Assembly (NCBI RefSeq): GCF_003259675.1
Contig: NZ_PZJG01000002.1
Location: 248,001 to 312,000 of the forward strand
Source of the DNA: Macrococcoides bohemicum
Lineage (GTDB): Bacteria; Bacillota; Bacilli; Staphylococcales; Staphylococcaceae
Direction of reading: 5' to 3'
Length of the DNA stretch: 64,000 nt
Program-made: the position numbers and the translations under genes
Notes under the pieces: model-generated
Told to the model about the DNA's origin: nothing
Databases searched by the model: none
What the model saw: the letters and a program-made list of their open reading frames with translations, nothing else
Part shown: piece by piece, positions 7,010 to 14,751 of the stretch
Numbering within the stretch: position 1 is the stretch's first letter
How the letters are laid out: every line of letters begins with the position of its first letter

Positions 7010-8408
7010 TATCACCCCTCCTCACTTCAGAAAGTATGCCACCCTGAATGCGTAACACGGTAGAAGGGTATCGCTTTATGATTTCGTCATCATGCGTCAC
7101 CATAATAATCGTCTGACCGGATTGCACACGTGCTTTAAATAACTCAATAAGTTCGAACGTATTATGACTATCGAGACCAAATGTCGGTTCATCTAGTAAC
7201 ACAATATCAGCTTTTGTACTTAATGCCGTCGCAACACTCAATCTTCTCTTTTGTCCCATAGAAAGTTCAAAAGGATGACGATCTTTTAGATGGTACAGAT
7301 TTAATTGCTTTAATAAATGCGTTGTTTTTTCTCCTGCCTGAGTTTTATCTAAAAATTGAAAATTAAAGAATATTTCATCATATACACTACCCTGGATAAA
7401 TTGCAGCTCAGGATTTTGGTAAACAAGATACATGTTACGTGCTGCATCTTTCACCTTACGCAATGGTTTTCCATTATATTGTATTAAACCATCATAAGGA
7501 ATAAGTTGCATCAAAGATTCTAATAATGTTGTTTTTCCTGTTCCATTCTTTCCGGTAATCGCAATCCATTCATGACTATTCACGACAAGTCCATCAATTT
7601 GATATAACTTTTTTTCTTTTCGCTTTACAGTAACATCTTCAAGCTTGAGCTCAAACTTGTGAGATGGATAATCATAATGCAACGATTTCGGTGCAAATTG
7701 ATACGCATTTGGATGCCATACACCATACTTGTTTAATAAGTCTTCATGGTTATTAAGAATAAATTGTGGGGTACCTTGCGTAACCAATTTACCATTCGCA
7801 TCCATCAATAAAATCCGATCAACATATTGCCATATATGCTCAACCTTATGTTCTACGATAAGTACTGTCTTATCCTGCCATAAATCAATCATCAATTCCC
7901 ATAAATGCTTTGTCGCATCGCTATCGAGCATCGCTGTAGGTTCATCTAGAAACCACGTATCAGCATTCTGCAACAATGACCCTGCAATTGCTAGTTTCTG
8001 TTTCATACCACCACTGAGTTGATTGATTTGTTGTGAAGGTCCAACATCCAGACCAACTTTAATCAAAACATCATTAATCAAGTGATTCATTTGTGATTTA
8101 TCAACATTTTGATTTTCCAGAATAAAAGCTAGTTCTTCATATACTTTAGGCATACAAAATTGACTATCTGGATCCTGAAATATAACACTAGCATTCATAT
8201 CACGTTCTAATACATCATATTTCATCGGTAAATCTATCAACTCAGGGACGATACCACTTAGTACGTTCAGTAATGTGCTCTTCCCAGAACCTGAAGGTCC
8301 TAGCAATAATACTTTTTCTTTATCTGCTATCGTAATATCGATACTGTCAAATATCTTTTCTTTTTCCCCGGGATATTTCAATCTTAAATTTCTAACAGAT
8401 AACATCAT
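6993..8408 (-). CDS. ykoD: ECF transporter ATP-binding protein with two fused ABC domains (YkoD type)
   Basis: 471 residues holding two complete nucleotide-binding domains in one chain. Domain 1 has the Walker [10 protein letters not shown] near residue 37, signature LSGGMKQ near 128, Walker B TWFLDEPTA and H-loop EHK. Domain 2 has GKNGTGKTT near 289, signature LSMGQKRR, DIVLLDEPTFGLDSH and THD. Together they would energise uptake of a thiamine precursor through YkoC and YkoE. It begins one base after the ykoE stop codon and overlaps ykoC, indicating translational coupling. Confidence 0.93.
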   Translation of the reverse strand: MMLSVRNLRLKYPGEKEKIFDSIDITIADKEKVLLLGPSGSGKSTLLNVLSGIVPELIDLPMKYDVLERDMNASVIFQDPDSQFCMPKVYEELAFILENQNVDKSQMNHLINDVLIKVGLDVGPSQQINQLSGGMKQKLAIAGSLLQNADTWFLDEPTAMLDSDATKHLWELMIDLWQDKTVLIVEHKVEHIWQYVDRILLMDANGKLVTQGTPQFILNNHEDLLNKYGVWHPNAYQFAPKSLHYDYPSHKFELKLEDVTVKRKEKKLYQIDGLVVNSHEWIAITGKNGTGKTTLLESLMQLIPYDGLIQYNGKPLRKVKDAARNMYLVYQNPELQFIQGSVYDEIFFNFQFLDKTQAGEKTTHLLKQLNLYHLKDRHPFELSMGQKRRLSVATALSTKADIVLLDEPTFGLDSHNTFELIELFKARVQSGQTIIMVTHDDEIIKRYPSTVLRIQGGILSEVRRGDNVRTV

Positions 8409-8993
8409 CTATAAACTATCGTAATCTGATTGAGTTGACGTTCTAAACAGCTTCGTTACACCTGTCTGATCTAATGCTTTTACAATTAAATACGATAATA
8501 CCCCGGTTACCAGTGCTCCACTAATCAAACGCATAATTATATAAAGCAGTACGTTCCATCCCGCTACTTCAGACATATATCCATAGAAATATTCAATCGG
8601 CAGACTTATAATTGCAGCAGCAACACCCGCTAATATACACACCATCATGCTGCGTGATTGATATTTAAATAACATGAATACAAACTCACAAGCCAACCCT
8701 TGTAAAAATGCAAATACAAACGTCGGAATGTCGAATTTCCCCATTACAATTGTCTCTCCTGCACCCGCTGCAAACTCTGCCAGTAATGCAATTCCTGCTT
8801 TCGGAACAATTAAATACGCCACAACTGCAGCCATAAACCAAACACCATATATCAACTGTTCAAAATGTAGCCCTAATGGTTTCATTGCCTCATAAGGTAA
8901 CCAGACAAAATTGTATACCACCGCAAATAATACTGATACTAATACTGTCACCAATATATCTGACAACTTCAAACCCTGATTATTTCTGTTCAT
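8409..8993 (-). CDS. ykoE: ECF transporter S component for thiamine or HMP (YkoE)
   Basis: 194 residues from ATG 8993, which has GGAGG seven bases upstream; the ATG at 8999 would be too close to it. About five to six hydrophobic helices make up the protein. Segments such as FVWLPYEAMKPLGLHFEQLIYG and GAGETIVMGKFDIPTFVFAFLQGLACE match the YkoE family, whose members bind a thiamine precursor, thought to be hydroxymethylpyrimidine. The TPP riboswitch upstream supports this substrate. No ykoF homolog follows, unlike in Bacillus subtilis. Confidence 0.92.
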   Translation of the reverse strand: MNRNNQGLKLSDILVTVLVSVLFAVVYNFVWLPYEAMKPLGLHFEQLIYGVWFMAAVVAYLIVPKAGIALLAEFAAGAGETIVMGKFDIPTFVFAFLQGLACEFVFMLFKYQSRSMMVCILAGVAAAIISLPIEYFYGYMSEVAGWNVLLYIIMRLISGALVTGVLSYLIVKALDQTGVTKLFRTSTQSDYDSL

Positions 8994-9045
8994 TTTCATT
9001 CCTCCATAAAAAATACGCACCCTTCTATAGAGAAGACTGCGTAAG

Positions 9046-9075
9046 GAAAAATAGCCACACTAATACTGTGACTAT
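9046..9075 (-). terminator. Riboswitch-controlled terminator ahead of ykoE
   Basis: On the minus strand ATAGTCACA pairs with TGTGGCTAT around a 7-base loop, followed by five U. It directly follows the TPP aptamer, so TPP binding would favour termination. Confidence 0.75.
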
Positions 9076-9077
9076 AC

Positions 9078-9164
9078 ACTTCCCTACGCTAGTATCATCT
9101 AGATCAGGTTCAAAGGGTCTAAGGCTACAGCCTTATCTCAGTTTTTTTATAAAACACCCCTAGT
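9078..9164 (-). ncRNA. TPP riboswitch (THI element)
   Basis: The minus strand carries the hallmark sequence blocks of the thiamine pyrophosphate aptamer: ACTAGGGGTG at the 5' end, CTGAGA in the pyrimidine-sensing helix, then ACCTGATCTAGATGATACTA and GCGTAGGGAA. It lies between a SigA-type promoter and the ykoE expression terminator. Confidence 0.96.
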
Positions 9165-9188
9165 GCGCTTATTTAATTTGTTATTTTT

Positions 9189-9217
9189 ACAGTACTCGCG
9201 AAACTAAATTTTGTCAA
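9189..9217 (-). promoter_or_regulatory. SigA promoter of the TPP riboswitch-ykoEDC transcript
   Basis: TTGACA (9217-9212), a 17-base spacer and TACTGT (9194-9189) on the minus strand, about 25 bases before the aptamer. Confidence 0.6.
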
Positions 9218-9326
9218 CTCGAAATTTTTTTTTTGACAATTCACCATACATAAATTACAAATTGCTTATCATCGTATTTCAGTTCATAATAAGTGTAAAT
9301 AGACAAAAAGAAGGCGAGTGTTTTCA

Positions 9327-9848
9327 ATGCCAAAAATTACAATTAACCGCTTATCCGAACAAGATTTGCAACCCTTAATTTTCATCAGTAAAAAAACATT
9401 TGATGATACTTTTAGACCTGATAATAAAGACTACATCATCGATCATTACCTCGAAACTTCTTTCACCGAAGAAAAGATGAAAGCCCAATTGAACAATCCC
9501 AATTCAGAATTCTATTTCGCTTACTCAGATAATGACGTTGCAGGTTATTTAAAAATCAATATAAATGATGCACAAACTGAAGCTATGGGAGAAGATACAC
9601 TTGAAATTGAACGCATCTATGTTGATAATCGCTACCAAAAACAAGGCATCGGTAAACATCTTTACAACAAAGCAATTGAACGTGCTAAGTATTATCATTT
9701 AAAAAAAGTTTGGTTAGGCGTGTGGGAGCATAATCAAAATGCCCTTGCATTTTACAATAGAATGGGATTTAAACATATAGATTCTCATGTCTTTCAAATG
9801 GGTGATGAAGCACAAACAGATTTTATCATGGAGCTTATACTTAGATAA
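9327..9848 (+). CDS. GNAT family N-acetyltransferase, PaiA-like
   Basis: 173 residues from ATG 9327; a GTG at 9318 is an alternative start three bases after AAGGCGA. The acetyl-CoA-binding motif is clear: IERIYVDNRYQKQGIGKHL near residue 95, followed by NALAFYNRMGF. The C-terminal FQMGDEAQTDFIM resembles PaiA-type spermine/spermidine acetyltransferases, so a polyamine is a reasonable but unproven acceptor. It is a soluble cytoplasmic enzyme standing alone on the plus strand. Confidence 0.85.
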   Translation: MPKITINRLSEQDLQPLIFISKKTFDDTFRPDNKDYIIDHYLETSFTEEKMKAQLNNPNSEFYFAYSDNDVAGYLKININDAQTEAMGEDTLEIERIYVDNRYQKQGIGKHLYNKAIERAKYYHLKKVWLGVWEHNQNALAFYNRMGFKHIDSHVFQMGDEAQTDFIMELILR

Positions 9849-9973
9849 TGTTATTTCTTTCACAAATGAATCTATACACTTTTTTATATAACGGATATAA
9901 TATAGTTGTGTATTCATATTTTTATATATTTTTTTAAATTTACTGTGATAAAAACACATGAGGAGGCACTAAA

Positions 9974-10804
9974 ATGGCTATTGAAATTCCAGCTAAAACT
10001 ATCGAAGATACTTATGCTTCGAAAGGAAACATTGAAAATGTATTAAACCAAGTAGCAATGAAAGAGGTAATGGCAGATAAGACACCTGGGCGCTATATGT
10101 TAAAAGCGATTATGTCAGGTTTTTTACTAGCTATTATGGCAGTGCTTCAACTTGCAGCAAAGACACAATTTGCTGCAACTGAAAATGCAGGTCTTATCAA
10201 TTTAGTAGGTGCAATTGCATTCAGTATCGCACTCGTAATGATCGTACTTACTAATTCTGAATTATTAACAAGTAACTTTATGTTCTTTACAGCGGGTTAT
10301 TATTTCAAAACAATCACAATGGGTAAAATCATAAAAATATTTACGTTATGTTTCCTGGGAAATATTATTGGTGGATTTATCTTATTTGGAATGATGACAG
10401 GCACTAAAGTTATGACACCTGAAATGGTAGCAGCATTAACTAAAACAGTAGATGCAAAAACAATTGAATCAAGTTGGCATGCAATTTTAATTAAAGGGAT
10501 ATTCGCTAACTTCTTTATCAATATCGGTATTTATATTTCTTTACAATGTAAGGAAGTATTAGCTAAAGTATTCTTCATCGGTATCGGAGTAGTTATCTTT
10601 GTATTTATGGCTTACGAACACGTTGTTTACAATGCAGGATTGTTTGCCGGAATGATGTTCTACAATATCGATGCATTATCTTGGATTGACGTTCTGAAAA
10701 ACTTATTTTATGCATATATCGGTAACTACATCGGTGGTGGTTTATTTATAGGATTAGTTTATGCATACTTAAACGGCAGAAGAGACGATGTCATCAGAAA
10801 CTAA
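9974..10804 (+). CDS. Formate/nitrite transporter family channel
   Basis: 276 residues with six hydrophobic helices and the FNT pattern. LTNSELLTSNFMFF near residue 95 is the conserved first loop region, and MAYEHVVYNAGLFAGMMFY near 215 holds the central pore histidine and the Asn-containing loop. FNT proteins are pentameric inner-membrane channels that exchange formate, nitrite or other small monoacids with protons. The ATG has GAGGAGG upstream. Substrate cannot be told from sequence; no formate lyase or nitrite reductase is adjacent. Confidence 0.93.
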   Translation: MAIEIPAKTIEDTYASKGNIENVLNQVAMKEVMADKTPGRYMLKAIMSGFLLAIMAVLQLAAKTQFAATENAGLINLVGAIAFSIALVMIVLTNSELLTSNFMFFTAGYYFKTITMGKIIKIFTLCFLGNIIGGFILFGMMTGTKVMTPEMVAALTKTVDAKTIESSWHAILIKGIFANFFINIGIYISLQCKEVLAKVFFIGIGVVIFVFMAYEHVVYNAGLFAGMMFYNIDALSWIDVLKNLFYAYIGNYIGGGLFIGLVYAYLNGRRDDVIRN

Positions 10805-10818
10805 ATAACTTTTTATTT

Positions 10819-10847
10819 GCGTGAAGTTTACACTTCACGCATTTTTT
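10819..10847 (+). terminator. Terminator after the FNT channel
   Basis: GCGTGAAGT and ACTTCACGC form a perfect 9-bp stem with a 4-base loop, followed by ATTTTTTC. Its 3' part overlaps the end of the convergent acetyltransferase pseudogene. Confidence 0.85.
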
Positions 10848-11312
10848 CACATTTTTTCACCTTGCAGTAAGCTGGGTATCTTTCCCCCTCTACCTGATTA
10901 CCTTGTACAAATCCAAGTTTTAAATACATGTCATGTGCAACGATATTAGGGACATCCACAAGTAACGTTATATATTTAATATGCGGAAAATTACTCATAA
11001 TAAATTCCGGTAAAGCAAATAATGCTTGTTTTGCATAACCTTGTCTTAAATGTCTGTTGTCAGTCGAAAAAGATCTTAAATATATACTGTTATCTACTTC
11101 AAATTTGCTTTCAAATTCGCTATGTTCATGTAACACAAAAATACAACAGGTATTCCCTCTTCATTTAGTCCAAAAATTGGTGTGCGATTAGTATCTTCTT
11201 TTGCCACATTGATATTTATTTCAGGACTTTTCACAAACTTTAGTTGTTCTTCAGTTAACTCAAATTGTTCAAGTAAATCTTCGTGGTAATGGGTAGATCG
11301 AATAAGTTTCAT
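10828..11312 (-). pseudogene. GNAT family N-acetyltransferase, frameshifted
   Basis: Two overlapping minus-strand frames together give one GNAT protein of about 160 residues. The first starts at 11312 (MKLIRSTHYHEDLLEQF...) and runs through GIPVVFL. The second carries the acetyl-CoA loop HLRQGYAKQALFALPEF and the C-terminal NIVAHDMYLKLGFVQGN. The frames join at a run of five A on the plus strand (11137-11141): removing one base restores a continuous reading of VVF-VLHEHSEFES. It may be a true pseudogene, a slip-prone homopolymer or a sequencing error. Confidence 0.8.
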
Positions 11313-11436
11313 AAATTCCTCTCTAAAGTCATCTTATTTCATAAGGATTATTATTAAATTATAACAAATAGATATAAATACTGTTTACTTCTATAGCTGC
11401 TAGGGAATACATTCAAAAAGTATATGGAGGGTTTCT

Positions 11437-12297
11437 ATGGACATTAACCAATATAAAGTAATACCTAATACTAAATTTGATTTTAATAATTATAAATCAA
11501 CAGAAAATGAAAAACAAAATAATGATAAGATAAAAGCGGATATCGTACCTGTTTTAACAGAAAAACTTGAAAAACTCCATCTAAAATTACATGCTGCTGA
11601 AAAAAATGGTATCATCGTTGTATTGCAGGCGCTAGATGCTGCCGGAAAAGATGAAGTTATCAGTTATATCTTCTCTAACCTAAGTGCACAAGGATTAAAG
11701 ACTACTTCTTTCGGTAAGCCGAATGACACAGAGCTTAAACACGACTATTTATGGCGTTATCATGAAGGGTTACCTGAGCGTGGGCAAATTGGAATTTTTA
11801 ATCGTTCATACTATGAAGATGTACTTGCGCCAAGAATACATGATTCTGTTGCGACACACGAAACACCAAATAATGAAGTAGATGAATCAATTTGGAAAAC
11901 ACGATATCGTCAAATCAATGATTATGAACGTTATTTAACTGAAAATGGATTTGAAGTGATTAAATTCTTCTTCAACATGTCAAAAGATGAGCAACGTGAT
12001 CGTTTACTTGAGCGAATGACTAATAAAGATAAGAACTGGGAATTTTCATTCAATGACGTAAAAGAGCGTGAGTATTGGGATGACTACCAAAAAATATTCT
12101 CTGAAATGTTAGAAGCTACATCTACTGAACATAGTCCGTGGTTCATTTTACCTGCAGATGATGAATGGCATACAAGACGTATCGTTACAGAAGTTATGAT
12201 AGATACTATTGAGCGATTGAAACCTGAGTTTCCTGAAATTTCACAAGAAGATCAAGAGAAACTAGAGGAATATATCAATAAATTAAAAAATAACTAG
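11437..12297 (+). CDS. Polyphosphate kinase 2 family nucleotide phosphotransferase
   Basis: 286 residues. The P-loop variant of PPK2 enzymes is seen as VLQALDAAGKDEVI near residue 66, followed by GIFNRSYYEDVLAPRIH near 118, which holds the lid-like Arg and Asp residues, and RMTNKDKNWEFS. These enzymes transfer phosphate between inorganic polyphosphate and AMP, ADP or GDP in the cytoplasm. The subclass and nucleotide preference are not evident. ATG is preceded by GGAGG. It stands alone, with the methionine locus starting after its end. Confidence 0.93.
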   Translation: MDINQYKVIPNTKFDFNNYKSTENEKQNNDKIKADIVPVLTEKLEKLHLKLHAAEKNGIIVVLQALDAAGKDEVISYIFSNLSAQGLKTTSFGKPNDTELKHDYLWRYHEGLPERGQIGIFNRSYYEDVLAPRIHDSVATHETPNNEVDESIWKTRYRQINDYERYLTENGFEVIKFFFNMSKDEQRDRLLERMTNKDKNWEFSFNDVKEREYWDDYQKIFSEMLEATSTEHSPWFILPADDEWHTRRIVTEVMIDTIERLKPEFPEISQEDQEKLEEYINKLKNN

Positions 12298-12319
12298 CAA
12301 ATAATTTTAAAATAAATAT

Positions 12320-12348
12320 TTGACAATTCAGAATAATCGTTTTAGAAT
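12320..12348 (+). promoter_or_regulatory. SigA promoter of the SAM riboswitch-metY-metA operon
   Basis: TTGACA (12320-12325), exactly 17 bases, then TAGAAT (12343-12348). Transcription would begin about 20 bases before the S-box aptamer. Confidence 0.75.
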
Positions 12349-12376
12349 TATGTTTAATTCTTACAACTAAATATTA

Positions 12377-12468
12377 CTTATCCAGAGTGGTGGAGGGACT
12401 GGCCCTATGAAGCCCAGCAACCTATTCAATTAGGTGCTAATTCCAGCAGGTGTAACCTGAAAGATGAG
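12377..12468 (+). ncRNA. SAM-I riboswitch (S-box)
   Basis: The aptamer shows the conserved blocks of the S-box: CTTATCCAGAGTGGTGGAGG at the 5' side, ACTGGCCCTATGAAGCCCAG, GCAACC, and the closing AGGTGCTAATTCC and GATGAG at the 3' side. It lies upstream of methionine biosynthesis genes and directly before a terminator. Confidence 0.97.
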
Positions 12469-12471
12469 CTT

Positions 12472-12506
12472 ATGAGTCTACTTCTTTGAGGTAGGCTCAT
12501 TTTTTT
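12472..12506 (+). terminator. SAM riboswitch expression-platform terminator
   Basis: ATGAGTCTAC pairs with GTAGGCTCAT (one wobble), followed by a run of T. With SAM bound, transcription should stop here before metY. Confidence 0.85.
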
Positions 12507-12561
12507 GCTCCTCTTATTAAATTTAGTGTGGAATACAATTTAATGCCAGGAGGAATTTATA

Positions 12562-13839
12562 ATGACAAAACAGTACAGATTTGAAACTTTGCAAGTTCAC
12601 GCAGGACAAGTCATCGACAAGGAAACGAACGCACGTGCACTCCCTATTTATCAAACAACATCATTTACATTCAATGATACGGAACATGCTGCAAATCTCT
12701 TCGGTTTAAAGGAATTAGGTAACATATATTCAAGACTTACAAATCCTACAACAGCTGCTTTCGAGACACGTGTTGCTGAACTTGAAGGTGGCGTAGCCGG
12801 TGTCGCAGTGGCTTCAGGAATGGCTGCCATTACTTATGCAATACAAACTATTGCGAACAGCGGTGACCACATTGTAGCAACTACAAGCTTATATGGCGGA
12901 ACACACACTTTATTTGAACACACATTCAAGAAATTCGGTATTGAAGCAACACTCGTGGATACGACAAATTTAGAACATGTAAAAGAAGCATTAAAAGAAA
13001 ATACGAAAGCTATTTTTGTAGAAACTATCGGTAATCCCGAAGGAAATGTTGAAGATATTGAAGCACTTGCAAACATTGCACATAATCATGGTATTCCTTT
13101 AATCGTCGATAATACTTTTGCTTCTCCTTATCTGTGTCGTCCAATTGAGTTTGGCGCAGATATTGTCGTACATTCCGCAACTAAATTTATAGGAGGACAT
13201 GGTACTTCAATTGGTGGGGTCATTATTGACAGTGGCAATTTTGACTGGAATAACGGTATGTTTAAAAACTTATCAGAACCTGATCCTAGCTATCATAATC
13301 TCGTTTTTACCGAAGCTTTTGGTGAAGCAGCCTATGCTTTTAAAATACGTACAACACTACTCAGAGATACTGGTGCAGCAATTTCACCGTTCAATTCATT
13401 TCTATTAACTCAAGGATTAGAAACACTTTCGCTTCGTGTAGAGCGTCACGTGGAAAATACAAAAAAAGTAATCGCGTTTCTTTCAAATCACGATAAAGTC
13501 GCGTGGATTAAATATGCAGATACACCAGAGAGTCCACACAAAACATTACAAGAAAAATATTTACCTAAAGGTGCAGGTTCTATCTTTACGTTCGGAGTTA
13601 AGGGTGGACGTGAAGCTGGTAAGAAGTTTATCGAATCACTTGAGCTCTTCTCTTTACTTGCAAATGTTGGAGATGCAAAATCACTTATCATTCATCCCGC
13701 TTCTACTACACATGCACAACTTACAGAAGCTGAACAGCTCGCAGCAGGTGTAAGTCCAGAAACGATTCGAATTTCTATTGGTATTGAACATATTGATGAT
13801 ATCATCGCAGACCTGGAACAAGGATTAAGTGTGATTTAA
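12562..13839 (+). CDS. metY: O-acetylhomoserine sulfhydrylase
   Basis: 425 residues, the usual length for PLP-dependent Cys/Met metabolism enzymes of the MetY branch. The cofactor lysine lies in [16 protein letters not shown] near residue 205. SRLTNPTT near 52 and [10 protein letters not shown] near 88 are family motifs. It makes homocysteine directly from O-acylhomoserine and sulfide in the cytoplasm. The ATG has AGGAGG upstream. It is the first gene after the SAM riboswitch, with metA immediately downstream, so both steps from homoserine to homocysteine are under one switch. Confidence 0.95.
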   Translation: MTKQYRFETLQVHAGQVIDKETNARALPIYQTTSFTFNDTEHAANLFGLKELGNIYSRLTNPTTAAFETRVAELEGGVAGVAVASGMAAITYAIQTIANSGDHIVATTSLYGGTHTLFEHTFKKFGIEATLVDTTNLEHVKEALKENTKAIFVETIGNPEGNVEDIEALANIAHNHGIPLIVDNTFASPYLCRPIEFGADIVVHSATKFIGGHGTSIGGVIIDSGNFDWNNGMFKNLSEPDPSYHNLVFTEAFGEAAYAFKIRTTLLRDTGAAISPFNSFLLTQGLETLSLRVERHVENTKKVIAFLSNHDKVAWIKYADTPESPHKTLQEKYLPKGAGSIFTFGVKGGREAGKKFIESLELFSLLANVGDAKSLIIHPASTTHAQLTEAEQLAAGVSPETIRISIGIEHIDDIIADLEQGLSVI

Positions 13840-14625
13840 TTGAATATTCCTCGTATCCTTATCATTAATTTAATGCCAAATAAATTCGAGACGGAACTGC
13901 AATTTAAACATCATTTTAAAACAGCTATGATTGATTTTTTATATTTAAAGACACATCGAGCAAATACTGAAAAGAGAAATTATGCTATGCAACATTATAT
14001 AAATTTCGACCAAGCTAAACAACACGATTATGATGCGTTAATCGTAACAGGAGCACCTGTAGAGCATCTCCCTTTTGCATCTGTGTATTATTATGATGAA
14101 CTTAAAAGCATCATAGATTGGTCTAAAGCACAACAACAAACGCGTTTATTTATTTGCTGGGCAACACAATTTGCACTACATCACTATTACAATATTGAGA
14201 AATTCACTTTTAAAGGTAATGATAAATTGTTTGGCGTTTATTCTTATGATGTTCTAGCAGATCATCCTTTAACAAAAAATTTTCAAAGCTATTATATACC
14301 CCAATCTCGTTATACTAATTTTGGGATACAGGATATTAAAGATAAGACTGACTTAACCATAATCAGCACTCATCCTGAATTTGGTGCAGATTTATTAATT
14401 TCAAAAGATAATAAAGACATTTATATAAATGGTCATTTAGAGTATGCACCTAATACGCTTCATACGGAATATATTCGTGATTGCAAAAAAGGGCTAACAA
14501 TTTCATTACCTGAAAATTACTATGCTCATGATAATTCTAGTAATTTGGTAATGCGACGTTGGAAGCCTTTTGCTGATTCATTTTTCAATGCCTTTGTAAC
14601 TATGGTTACTGATAAAAGCAAGTAA
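13840..14625 (+). CDS. metA: Homoserine O-acyltransferase (MetA type), short N-terminus, TTG start
   Basis: 261 residues starting at a TTG directly after the metY TAA stop, so translation is probably coupled. The sequence follows MetA: RILIINLMPNKFETELQF, LIVTGAPVE, the catalytic cysteine in FICWATQFAL near 109, PQSRYTNF, and the His and Glu of the triad in NGHLEYAPNT. MetA proteins are usually near 300 residues; about 35 N-terminal residues before ILIINLMP are missing here. Because MetY uses O-acetylhomoserine, acetyl-CoA is the likely acyl donor, an inference from context. No good ribosome binding site is seen other than AAGGA 15 bases before the TTG. Confidence 0.88.
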   Translation: MNIPRILIINLMPNKFETELQFKHHFKTAMIDFLYLKTHRANTEKRNYAMQHYINFDQAKQHDYDALIVTGAPVEHLPFASVYYYDELKSIIDWSKAQQQTRLFICWATQFALHHYYNIEKFTFKGNDKLFGVYSYDVLADHPLTKNFQSYYIPQSRYTNFGIQDIKDKTDLTIISTHPEFGADLLISKDNKDIYINGHLEYAPNTLHTEYIRDCKKGLTISLPENYYAHDNSSNLVMRRWKPFADSFFNAFVTMVTDKSK

Positions 14626-14751
14626 TAATATTAAAAATTCACAAAAATTTAATCATTGTGTTAATTCCTATTAAATACATTCCTTTCGTTAGAATTACTT
14701 AATTATTTGCGTTACGATAAGAGTAATACTATGCGCAAAGGAATGTTCATT

